A DNA stretch of 64,000 bases from Arthrobacter sp. TMP15 (lineage in GTDB: Bacteria; Actinomycetota; Actinomycetes; Actinomycetales; Micrococcaceae), in assembly GCF_039529835.1 (NCBI RefSeq), contig NZ_CP154262.1, forward strand, positions 2,666,001 through 2,730,000, in the 5' to 3' direction. Numbering within the stretch: the first letter of the stretch is position 1; each line of letters starts with the position of its first letter. The translations under genes were made by a program, and so were the position numbers. The notes beneath the pieces were generated by a model. It worked only from the letters and a program-made list of their open reading frames with translations. It was not told the DNA's origin and made no database searches. Below are positions 18,518 through 26,947 of the stretch, in pieces.

Positions 18518-20575
18518 TTGGATACCAAATTTATGAGTTGGTGGGCGACTGCACCTTCGTTGATGACCGCGGCTGCGCTCTTACTGCTGCCGGGCATGCT
18601 GCTTTCATTTTCCATGGGAGCACGCAGATTTCCCATGGTTGCATTCGCACCCCTCTGCTCCACTGCCCTTGTTGGAATCAGCGGCATTGCTGGCGGCGTG
18701 CTGCAGGTGGCGTGGGGTTTGCCACTGCTCCTTGTCGTCACGGGTGTCGCGAGCCTGATGGCAACTACACTACATTCAGTTTTCAAACGCAGGCTTCTCC
18801 CCGTGGCACAAATTTCGGGGCCCATTTGGCCACGTGCCCTGCCCGTAGTCGCAGCCATGGCGATCTCGTGTTTCCTGATTGCCAAGTGGCTTCTTGAAAG
18901 CATCGGCAATCCTGAGAGCTTTTCCCAGGCCTACGATAATGTTTTCCATCTGAACGCCATTCAACACATTGTCCAGACTGGCAATGCATCAACGCTAACC
19001 TTGGGACAAATGATCAGCCCTGATAAGGCAATCGCAATCTATCCGTCAGCCTGGCATTCTTTTTGTGCGTTGGTGGTTCAACTGACGGGCGTATCCGTTT
19101 TCGTTGCTGAGAACGTGGTGACAGTGACGGTTTGCGCCTTAGTTTGGCCCTTGTCTTGCATAGTCTTGGTCAGGACCCTTGTTGCCCGCCAGGCTCTGCC
19201 TGTTATTGCAGCAGGTGTACTCGCCGCGAGTTTTTGGGCTTTTCCATTTCAGCTGGTCCAACGTGGCCCACTGTTCCCCAATGTGCTGTCCTACGCCATC
19301 CTCCCGGCAGCAATCGTCATTGTGGCGGGGCTGCTAGGCATGTGGCAGGAACGGTCGGTGGACAAGTTGGCACTAAGCGGCTTCCTGCTGGTCGCGATAG
19401 CAGCACTATTTACAGCTCAGCCGAATGGATTTACCGCTTTGTTGGCAATCAGTTTCCCGATGTTGGCGTTCCGATGGTCTGGACTCACGGTGAATTTGCT
19501 GAGATCCCGGTCAAGCCGCTCCAAGATCATGTGGTTAGGGTTGGGCGGGTTGGCGGGCGCAGCAGTATTCGCTGTGACTTGGACAGCACTGTTAATTCCC
19601 TTTCAGAAGTGGCAGCCTTCTCGAACCCTGCCACAGGCGGCGGGAGACATTGTTTCAGGCGGGCTTCTGGGCGGCTCGCCCACTTGGATCGCTTCAATTC
19701 TGGTTGCCTCGGGGATCGTCGCAATCATAGTCCAGCGGCGCGGCCAGTGGATGATTGGCGCCCTCGCCATTGTTTCTTTCCTTTACATAGCCGCGGCCGC
19801 ACTTCCAAGCGGACCACTCAGGCACACTCTCGTGGGCAGTTGGTATGAAGACTCCCCACGGCTTGCGGCCCTAGTGCCGATCGTCATGCTCCCATTAGCC
19901 ACTGCTGGAGTCATTGCGCTCCAAAAATTGGTAGCGTTTGGGGTCCAAGCAGCTGGCAGTTCCTTGAAGAACCTCAACGTATTTGAGATGCCAGCCTTTG
20001 CCCAAACCAGCGTGCCCGCGATATCCACTACCTTGGTACTAGCGACTGCATTGCTGGTACCTGCCACCTCTGACTTAAGCCGGTCGCAAAATACATTCAT
20101 CACCCCGCGCATTTCCCAGAGTTGGGGTAATCCGCATGGTGATACATGGGTATCTCCTGACCAGAAAACACTCATGCACCGCTTGGGCCAGTATGTGCCA
20201 ACCGATGCGGTTATCGCCGTCAACCCCTTTAATGGTGGGGCATTGGCCTATGCGATTTCAGGTCGCCAGGTCTCGCAGTACAGCCTCTCAAGCGGGCCCC
20301 GTGGTGATGTGGACCTGCTGTCCCAGGCCATTGCCAACCGCGCGCCAATAAAGGACCTTTGCGTTTTAGCGGAGAAGACGAACATACGTTTCATTCTCGA
20401 CTTTGGGCCGACCTACCTGCGCAGCTACCAGGCTTCGCTGCTGTACCCCGGATTCGTCAATATAGGCAACCTGTCATATGTCACACTCGTCGACCGCGAA
20501 GGTACCGCCAAACTCTACGAAATCAGCGTTTGTTCTACGCGAACCGCTGCACTCGGTGAAGGTCAAGGCCCCTGA
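18518..20575 (+). CDS. DUF6541-like multipass membrane protein
   Basis: This 685-residue protein has about 14 to 16 hydrophobic segments and a soluble C-terminal domain of roughly 130 residues. An early extracytoplasmic loop carries SQAYDNVFHLNAI. The C-terminus has FILDFGPTY, LVDREGTAKLYE and a terminal-region Cys, all shared with the truncated gene at 1-1707. Its topology suggests a GT-C-type transferase using a polyprenyl-phosphate sugar, which would match the GT2/DUF2304 genes in the locus; this is inference. The TTG used has AGAG 5 nt upstream; ATG at 18533 is an alternative. It may share an upstream region with the divergent wbpA operon. Confidence 0.82.
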   Translation: MDTKFMSWWATAPSLMTAAALLLLPGMLLSFSMGARRFPMVAFAPLCSTALVGISGIAGGVLQVAWGLPLLLVVTGVASLMATTLHSVFKRRLLPVAQISGPIWPRALPVVAAMAISCFLIAKWLLESIGNPESFSQAYDNVFHLNAIQHIVQTGNASTLTLGQMISPDKAIAIYPSAWHSFCALVVQLTGVSVFVAENVVTVTVCALVWPLSCIVLVRTLVARQALPVIAAGVLAASFWAFPFQLVQRGPLFPNVLSYAILPAAIVIVAGLLGMWQERSVDKLALSGFLLVAIAALFTAQPNGFTALLAISFPMLAFRWSGLTVNLLRSRSSRSKIMWLGLGGLAGAAVFAVTWTALLIPFQKWQPSRTLPQAAGDIVSGGLLGGSPTWIASILVASGIVAIIVQRRGQWMIGALAIVSFLYIAAAALPSGPLRHTLVGSWYEDSPRLAALVPIVMLPLATAGVIALQKLVAFGVQAAGSSLKNLNVFEMPAFAQTSVPAISTTLVLATALLVPATSDLSRSQNTFITPRISQSWGNPHGDTWVSPDQKTLMHRLGQYVPTDAVIAVNPFNGGALAYAISGRQVSQYSLSSGPRGDVDLLSQAIANRAPIKDLCVLAEKTNIRFILDFGPTYLRSYQASLLYPGFVNIGNLSYVTLVDREGTAKLYEISVCSTRTAALGEGQGP

Positions 20576-20870
20576 AACCGTTGCCAGCGGAGCGAGTCGG
20601 GCACCACGGTACAGCTAGATCCAAAGCGTGACACAACCACGACAGCCTATGAGGTACCTCGGCAACTGCGATCTAGATTTTCCACCACGTACTAGTAGTC
20701 TGGCGTTACAGGTAAGCAACTGACGCCCCTGGCGGCGTCATACATATCATCCACATACCAAGCGCCCGGAGTCTCTAATTACGTATTCAAGACCGACCTT
20801 TTGGTCTGCTCAGTCAACGCGTCACCCTCTGCAGAAGCTGTCAAGAACGGTACTTTCGGGCGCCTTAGCC

Positions 20871-23861
20871 GTGACAATGTTATCGAGCGTTGGTGTCGTC
20901 GTCGTTCAGGCATCACCAGAAACCTTGGGGGAAATTCAAACCTCACAAATAGACCAACAAAATCTAAATGGGTCTAGTCCAGACAACATGGGTTCGCCGG
21001 AAGTTAAAATTGATAATGGCGAGTCAAACCCGGTCAGAAATGACGTGGAATCAGGCACATATCCTGTAACGGCACCACCCATCATAAATTCACAAGAATC
21101 GGCCAAGCCAACGTCAGTTACCCCGAGCTTTAAACCTGGCGCAGACCCAGGAGCTCGCATGGGCCAAGGACTTGCTTCAGACCAACGTTCAGTACTCGAA
21201 TCTGTCTCACCAGATACTGTGCACCCAGCTATGCCCTTTTCCAGCGCTATTCCCTCAGGAACACAAGGCATGGACGTCAGCGGGTGGCAAGCAGATCCGG
21301 ATACTTACTCAGTCAGTCAAGTTAACTGGGCCCAGCATTGGCAGATGGGTGCCCGCTTTGTCTACACCAAGGCCACCGAAGGTGACTACTTTGTTGATGC
21401 CTCCAGGACTTCGCATCTCAAAGGCGCAAAAGCCGTTGGAATGCTGACTGGCGGCTACCACTTTGCCCTCCCCAACCAATCCTCTGCTATTCAACAGGCC
21501 GACTTCTTCGTCCAGAATGGTGGAGGGTGGACTTCAAACGGATCGACACTGCCCCCACTGCTCGACATCGAGAACAATCAATATTCATGGCTGGGGAATA
21601 GCTGCTACAACATGACCCAATCTGCCATGGTCTCGTGGATCAAGAGCTTTTCGTCCCGGGTGAAGGCACTTACCGGGCGGCTTCCAATGATCTACACCAA
21701 TTATTATTGGTGGCAAGAGTGCACCGGGAACTCCAAAGAGTTCGCAAACCAAAACCTTCACATAGCCGCTTACGGAGCATCGAGTCCGTGGATACCGGGC
21801 GGGTGGAAAGACTATGACTTTTGGCAATTCAGCGATTCGGGCCCCTTTTCGGGTGACTCAAATGTCTTTAATGGCACCCTTAACGAACTGAAATTATTTG
21901 CGAAGAGTTCAACTTCATCAGTCGAAACACCGTCAATCCAGTCCACGGCAGATGTCGTAGCAGCGGACGATTCAGGAACTCTTTGGAACTATCCGGCGAC
22001 AGATTCCGGATCCCTAGGCCTACGGCAAAAAATCGGTTCAGGCTGGATCGGGCTACGTTCAATCCACGTCATCGACTGGAACGCTGATGGCGTGCTCGAT
22101 ATCGTAGGGCAATGGTTCTCAGGAACCCTCAGAGTCTATAAGGGGCTGCCCACCGGTGGCTTTGCCTCACCGAATACATTAGCTGGAGAGGGATGGGGCA
22201 GTCACCAAATCGCGATTGGCCTATGGCTGAACTCCAGCAACTATCCGCAGATAGTCTCGAAGTCTGAAACAGGTGTGTTGCAACAATGGCCAAACACGTC
22301 TGGGAATTTCTTGGGGTCCCCGAAGCAGATCGGTCAGGGTTGGGGAAAACTTGACGTTAAGATGATTGATTTTGATGGCGACGGCAAACAAGACCTCCTG
22401 GCTCAGGATGCGTCAGGGAGCATGATTGTCTATCGGTCGAACGGTAATGGAGCTTTCGTCTACGAGGCTCGAAAAAATGTAGCTACCGGATGGAGCAAAT
22501 ACACCAGCCTTTCGACAGCAAAAGGCTTCACAAGCTCAACTGCCCGCGGCCTGATTAGACGCTCGGCTACCGGGGTGCTCGACTACATTGACGTTGCAGA
22601 AACGGGCAAATTCGGCGCGAGTAAAGTGATTGGAAGCGGTTGGAACTCATATCTTATTGCTGGCGCTGAACACATCAATCTTGTCCGGCCTCCACTTCAA
22701 CCAGCAGTACCACAGATCACTGGTGGTAGTGGAAAAGCCATGGCAACCGTTCCCAAGAGTAACTCAGGCGATGCGGCTACATCATTGACAATTATCGCAA
22801 AACCCTCGAATGGCCGATGCACTGTTGCCGCAGGGTCTGGGTCATGCACTATTAGTGGTCTAACAAACGGTACGGCCTATACTTTCCAGGCAACTGCACA
22901 TAACGCCGCTGGATCCTCCCCTAGTTCTGGCTGGAGTCAGGAAGTAATTCCGACCCATCCCGTTGAACGCCTGTCAGGGTCTGACAGGTATGAAACCGCA
23001 GCAGCCGTTTCCCGTGATACTTACGCACCCGGGGTCAAAGTCGTCTACATCGCCAACGGCACAACCTTCCCCGATGCACTCGCCGGCGCAGCCGCAGCAG
23101 GCACACAAAACAGCCCCGTACTCCTGACAAAGGCAAATGCCTTGCCAACAGCGACCATCAATGAACTCAAACGCCTCAAACCCCAAAAGATCGTGGTGCT
23201 CGGCAGTAACGGCGTCATCAACATCCCCGTGGAAGCAAGCTTGAAAACCTACTCCCCGAGCGTTATCCGCTTATCAGGACTGGACCGCTATGAAACCACA
23301 GCAGCCGTTTCCCGTGATACTTACGCACCCGGGGTCAAAGTCGCCTACATCGCCAACGGCACAACCTTCCCGGATGCACTCGCCGGCGCAGCCGCAGCAG
23401 GCACACAAAACAGCCCCGTACTCCTGACAAAGGCAAATGCCTTGCCAACAGCGACCATCAATGAACTCCAACGCCTCAAACCCCAAAAGATCGTGGTGCT
23501 CGGCAGTAACGGCGTCATCAACATCCCCGTGGAAGCAAGCTTGAAAACCTACTCCCCGAGCGTTATCCGCTTATCAGGACTGGACCGCTATGAAACCACA
23601 GCAGCCGTTTCCCGTGATACTTACGCACCCGGGGTCAAAGTCGCCTACATCGCCAACGGCACAACCTTCCCGGATGCACTCGCCGGCGCAGCCGCAGCAG
23701 GCACACAAAACAGCCCCGTACTCCTGACAAAGGCAAATGCCTTGCCAACAGCGACCATCAATGAACTCAAACGCCTCAAACCCCAAAAGATCGTGGTGCT
23801 CGGCAGTAACGGCGTCATAACCCAGGACATGAATAAGAGGCTCGCGCAATACCCCTGGTAG
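20871..23861 (+). CDS. Secreted GH25 lysozyme-like protein with propeller-like, FN3-like and three CWB2 domains
   Basis: From the GTG used here this is 996 residues. After a signal-like hydrophobic stretch and a low-complexity linker, residues 133-345 form a glycoside hydrolase 25 domain with GMDVSGWQ, TKATEG and LLDIEN supplying the acidic catalytic residues. Residues 355-610 hold VCBS/FG-GAP-like repeats with calcium-loop-like motifs (DWNADGVLD, DFDGDGKQD). Residues 613-700 resemble fibronectin type III. Residues 702-996 are three CWB2 repeats (RLSGxDRYETxAAVS). The enzyme should cleave peptidoglycan outside the cell while attached to the wall. The GTG start cuts into the signal peptide: in-frame residues upstream include QKLSRT before LSGALAV, but no ATG, GTG or TTG is available back to the stop at 20721. 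An ATT at 20778 with GGAG 6 nt upstream is the best candidate. The 295 bp before the GTG hold nothing else. Confidence 0.88.
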   Translation: MTMLSSVGVVVVQASPETLGEIQTSQIDQQNLNGSSPDNMGSPEVKIDNGESNPVRNDVESGTYPVTAPPIINSQESAKPTSVTPSFKPGADPGARMGQGLASDQRSVLESVSPDTVHPAMPFSSAIPSGTQGMDVSGWQADPDTYSVSQVNWAQHWQMGARFVYTKATEGDYFVDASRTSHLKGAKAVGMLTGGYHFALPNQSSAIQQADFFVQNGGGWTSNGSTLPPLLDIENNQYSWLGNSCYNMTQSAMVSWIKSFSSRVKALTGRLPMIYTNYYWWQECTGNSKEFANQNLHIAAYGASSPWIPGGWKDYDFWQFSDSGPFSGDSNVFNGTLNELKLFAKSSTSSVETPSIQSTADVVAADDSGTLWNYPATDSGSLGLRQKIGSGWIGLRSIHVIDWNADGVLDIVGQWFSGTLRVYKGLPTGGFASPNTLAGEGWGSHQIAIGLWLNSSNYPQIVSKSETGVLQQWPNTSGNFLGSPKQIGQGWGKLDVKMIDFDGDGKQDLLAQDASGSMIVYRSNGNGAFVYEARKNVATGWSKYTSLSTAKGFTSSTARGLIRRSATGVLDYIDVAETGKFGASKVIGSGWNSYLIAGAEHINLVRPPLQPAVPQITGGSGKAMATVPKSNSGDAATSLTIIAKPSNGRCTVAAGSGSCTISGLTNGTAYTFQATAHNAAGSSPSSGWSQEVIPTHPVERLSGSDRYETAAAVSRDTYAPGVKVVYIANGTTFPDALAGAAAAGTQNSPVLLTKANALPTATINELKRLKPQKIVVLGSNGVINIPVEASLKTYSPSVIRLSGLDRYETTAAVSRDTYAPGVKVAYIANGTTFPDALAGAAAAGTQNSPVLLTKANALPTATINELQRLKPQKIVVLGSNGVINIPVEASLKTYSPSVIRLSGLDRYETTAAVSRDTYAPGVKVAYIANGTTFPDALAGAAAAGTQNSPVLLTKANALPTATINELKRLKPQKIVVLGSNGVITQDMNKRLAQYPW
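22974..23861 (+). repeat. Three near-identical 300-bp CWB2 coding repeats
   Basis: Units begin at 22974, 23274 and 23574 with a period of exactly 300 bp (100 codons). Most positions are identical at DNA level, including third codon positions; differences are limited to a few bases such as GTC/GCC at the start of the YIANG segment and AAA/CAA before RLKPQK. The last unit is cut short by the stop codon. Such identity indicates recent duplication or ongoing homogenisation, and the array could change copy number. Confidence 0.95.
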
Positions 23862-24177
23862 CCGGCCAGTCAGGCGAGTTTAGACTGCTCCCGCACTCGC
23901 GGCAAGGCGCCGTTGACTCATAGAAAACCTCTGCGTAGCCATATACGTTGCCTCATTTGATTTCCTCCGCTTCGGAGTGGTGTCAAATCTGGGTTTTCGG
24001 TATCGGGTACGCCAGTTTCTATGGAGCTGACAATGATTCAACGACAGGCAGTGGTGAAGAAGCGGGCACTGACCTACAAGAAGTCGCCGAGGGCTGTGAA
24101 GACACGGATTCTGGATGAACTGGTCGAGCTGCCGTTCGGAACCGGGACTATGCACGGGCGGCATTGCTACACGCATT

Positions 24178-24376
24178 AAACCCTCCACCGCCCTGCGCCA
24201 ACACTTTCCCAAGGGAAGCGACCTCAACGCCTACGGACCCGAAGACCTCGAACACGTCGCACAAGAACTTAACGCCCTCCCACGAAAGACACTCAACTGG
24301 AATACTCCAGCCGAGCAACTTCGCGATCTACTAATACCCCGCTAACCGCGGGTGTTGCAACGACCCCTAGAATTCA
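24178..24376 (+). pseudogene. IS30-family transposase C-terminal remnant
   Basis: About 56 residues read from 24178 to the stop at 24345 with the IS30 C-terminal signature: ALRQHFPKGSDL, DLEHVAQELN, then PRKTLNWNTPAEQL. The following GGGTGTTGCAACGACC resembles an IS30-type terminal repeat. The N-terminal DDE domain is missing. It abuts the N-terminal integrase piece directly, so it entered that gene and was later mostly deleted. Confidence 0.8.
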
Positions 24377-24380
24377 AGTC

Positions 24381-24430
24381 AGTGGGCAGTTACGTGGCCG
24401 CCTATGGGCAGTTTTTCATGGCCGCTAACA
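24381..24430. repeat. Short tandem repeat resembling an IS21-type end
   Basis: Two imperfect direct copies of a GGGCAGTT-to-TGGCCGC motif lie in tandem over about 48 bp. Multiple terminal repeats of this kind occur at IS21-family ends, and the motif looks familiar from actinobacterial copies, but no istA or istB coding sequence is present. The assignment is tentative. Confidence 0.35.
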
Positions 24431-24474
24431 CCCAATTCTTACTCTTTAAGGGGCTGCTAAAAAGGTAACGGGGT
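24431..24474 (-). repeat. Solo copy of the IS110 tnp-upstream end
   Basis: This segment (CCCAATTCTTACTCTTTAAG and onward) matches 26584-26628, the terminus of the complete IS110 element, over about 43 bp with one clear mismatch. It is an isolated end without a transposase, showing that a second related IS110 copy, or a rearranged part of this one, once lay here. Confidence 0.75.
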
Positions 24475-25166
24475 GGCTCCCACCCCGGCAGGCACTGGCC
24501 CCCAACGGCAATATCAATGGTCCCCAATGGCAATAATGGGTGGTCCCCAATGCGCCAAATACTCACGATGCGGTGCTTTGTTTTATGGAGATCGACTTGG
24601 TCGCCCACGAGGGCGGAAATTTGTCCAGCGAGTCCTGCTTTCCCCTGACAGTGACTGACGTTTCCACAGGCTGGACAGTCAATCGGTCGGTGCAGAACAG
24701 GGCTGCCAAATGGGTCTTCGAGGCCCTGCAATACGTGATGGTCGTATTTACGTTCCCGATCAAAGGAATTGACTCGGACAATGGAAGCGGGTTCATCCAT
24801 CAGCACTTGTTCAACTACTGCAAGGACCACAAGATCACGTTCACCAGGTCTCGGCCCTACAACAAAAATGACGGGGCTCATGTGGAGCAAAAGAACTGGG
24901 TTAGAGTTGGTTAACTCGTCCGCTACCTTCGCTATGACACTCCGGCGGAGCTGGCCAAACTCGACGAAATTTGGGAACTTGACCGGCTCTTCACGAGCTA
25001 CCTCCTACCCCAGCAAAAAATTAGTTTCGAAGCAGCGCTACGGGGGGTGTCCCTATGTTTTTCGTCAAGGGGTTTGATGGTTTTTCTTCAAAAATATTGT
25101 TGAACTATTTTTGGGCAGGGAGTAGTGGCTGCAGGGGCGTGTCTGGCAGCTGCTTTCTTTGAGTGG

Positions 25167-26367
25167 TTATGTAGTTTTGGTGGTCGGGGCGTCGTAGAGG
25201 GCACCGTCGCGGAGCATCGCGAAGAGCACGTCGCAGCGGCGCCGGGCGAGGGCGATTAGGGCTTGGTTGTGTCGTTTGACCTCGGCTCGTTTCCCTTCGT
25301 AGTAGGCCCGGGAGAGTGGGTCTTTCAGGGCTGCGAACGCGGAGAGGAAGAACGCCCGCTTCAGGGACTTGTTGCCCTTCTTGGAGGGGTGGTCGCTGCG
25401 GATCGAGGTGCCCGATCGCCACGTTACCGGGGCCAGTCCGGCGTAGGAGGCGAGGTGGCCGGCAGTCTTGAATTCCTTGCCAGCAACCTCGGTGATGATG
25501 CGTGCTTCCGTCCTGACCCCGACTACCGGCATGGAGGACTGGACGCTGGTGTTGAGGGTGGGCCTCCACGAGCGCTTCAACTTGGGTCAGGAGCTCATCG
25601 CGGGCGGTGCGCAGTTGCTTGAGCATTGCGGCGAGTTGGGGCAGAACAATGCCTGCGGCACCGGTTCCGGCGACGACGACGGTCTGCTCGCCCAGAGCGG
25701 CAAACACATCGGCAGCCCACCCCTTCCCTGCACGTGGCGCGTACTTCGATAGCAGTGTTGCCACGCGGATTTGCCCTGCCTTGCGAAGCTTGTCCGGGGA
25801 TGGGTATTTGATCAGTAACTCGGCCATGGCAGGGTGATTCAGGTGCGTGCCGATGACGCGTTCTAGGGCTGGGTGAACTTGAGTGAGTAGACCCCGGATC
25901 CGGTTCGAGGTCGCGGTGGCCTGCTTAGCCAGATCGTCATCAAAACCGCACAGCATGGAGAGTTCAGCGGCTTGTTCATCGGCGAGGACGACCGAACGCA
26001 GCGTGTGCGGCAGAGACCGTGCTGCTTCGGCAATGATCGCAGCGTCTCTGGCGTCGGTCTTGGCCTCTCCCGGGTGCAGATCGGCAATGCGGCGCATCGC
26101 CAGACCGGGCAGATAGCCGACCATGACGCCCTCGGCCTGGGCCACAGCAACCGGCAGAGCACCAATGGTCGATGGCTGATCCACGACCAGCAGCACGGTG
26201 CCTTTGCCAGCCACAGCCTGGATGATGGCACGGAGTTTAGCCTCGTCTTGGGGTAGGGCCCGGTCGAGAACTTTCTTGCCGTTGCGGTCGATGGCGACCG
26301 CGTGATGATTGCTCTTGCCAACGTCAACACCAATGAAGATATCGACCTGGTCATGGTTCTTGATCAA
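25167..26367 (-). pseudogene. IS110-family transposase (frameshifted)
   Basis: From the TTG at 26367, which has GGGAGG 6 nt upstream, the first 270 or so residues form a RuvC-like DEDD domain: FIGVDVGKS, LLVVDQPSTIG and KTDARDAAIIAEAAR. Near 25556 the frame breaks just after VEAHP. The correct continuation (LNTSVQSSMPVVGVRTEARI, then SYAGLAPVTWRSGTSI with the catalytic Ser region, and KKGNKSLKRA) is in another frame down to 25167. Either a 2-base loss or a 1-base gain explains this. Programmed frameshifting is not usual in IS110, so I call it a pseudogene. Confidence 0.85.
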
Positions 26368-26624
26368 CGTAAACCTCCCAGAAATAGTCCTGTGAACTTG
26401 TGTTGGCTTGTCCTGCGGCGGCAAGGCTCGGCATCCACGTTACGGCTGACCTACACGCTGATTCCTTGTGCTGGTCCGGTCCCCATTAGCGATCCCCTGG
26501 CGCCTATCGAATCCCGGTGACAACACCCCCCGGATCATCAATGACTGGGGGCAAAAACCATACCGGGACCGACAGGCCAACAACCCCAATTCTTACTCTT
26601 TAAGGGGCTACTAAAAAGGTAACG
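26368..26624 (-). ncRNA. Candidate bridge-RNA region of the IS110 element
   Basis: IS110-family elements of this layout encode a structured bridge RNA in the non-coding segment between the element end and the transposase start; it pairs with target and donor DNA. This 257-bp stretch is in the right place and is the right size. I have not folded it or matched its loops to the flanking G-run target, so the call rests on position and family knowledge. Confidence 0.4.
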
Positions 26625-26947
26625 GGGGCAAAGTCATCAAACACTACGACATCCCGGCCACCCCACACCAGCGGGTCATCAGAGACACGACGGTCCGCAA
26701 GCGGCCAATCATCTCCACGAACGCCGACTTCAAACGTATCGAACCAGCGCAACTCCAACGAGACATCCTCCACCTCACCGGGCGAGCTAGAAAAACTCGT
26801 CCTAGCCAAGAAGCCTGCGCCAGCGAAATCACCTGTCAATACCAAATGTAATACGACTCCCTAGCGGAGGTTTCTAAATAAGGCAACGACTCAGCTGCCC
26901 GGCGGTATAGCTATGAGGCAACAGGGGCACAATGCACCTTTCATGGC

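Larger units (their letters stand above)
25043..26624 (-). mobile_element. IS110-family element inserted in the integrase pseudogene
   Basis: Boundaries are deduced from the broken host gene. The integrase reads up to CTACGGGG at about 25042-25047 and resumes at GGGGGCAAAG from about 26624, so the element spans roughly 1.58 kb between G-runs. There are no long inverted repeats, as expected for IS110. The transposase on the minus strand leaves about 257 bp of non-coding DNA on its 5' side and about 120 bp on its 3' side, the layout of the IS110 subgroup rather than IS1111. Confidence 0.8.
24033..26850 (+). pseudogene. Integrase/transposase (DDE, rve-type), in pieces
   Basis: Three pieces on the plus strand make up one transposase. 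The N-terminal piece (24033-24177) reads MIQRQAVVKKRALTYKKS and then, after a frameshift near 24135, RNRDYARAALLHAL. The catalytic piece (about 24560-25042) contains MEIDLVAHEGG, SDNGSGFI and NDGAHVEQKNW. It has an in-frame TAA at 24912 and a one-base frameshift in an A-run near 25018. The C-terminal piece (26624-26850) contains KHYDIPATPHQR and KRPIIS, with a further frameshift near 26793. The catalytic and C-terminal pieces join exactly across the IS110 insertion at KQRYGG/KVIKHYD. The gene is non-functional. Confidence 0.85.
23947..26887 (+). mobile_element. Decayed integrase-type IS with nested insertions
   Basis: Outer inverted repeats begin GTTGCCT, matching at about 30 of 42 positions between 23947-23988 and the complement of 26846-26887; both contain the block CCTCCGCT. 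Between them the pieces of one integrase-like transposase appear in order and on one strand, interrupted by an IS30-type remnant, a possible IS21-like end, a solo IS110 end and a whole IS110 element. I could not identify a target duplication. The original element would be roughly 1.3 to 1.6 kb. Confidence 0.75.

Noticed and set aside
22974-23861. Regular 300-bp repeats considered as a CRISPR-like or satellite array
   Set aside because: They are in frame, encode CWB2 domains and have no spacers.
25167-26424. A single 439-codon IS110 transposase reading through to 25105
   Set aside because: After the motif VEAHP the translation becomes an unrelated Arg/Pro-rich sequence, while the conserved C-terminal domain continues in another frame, so the long frame is a frameshift artefact.
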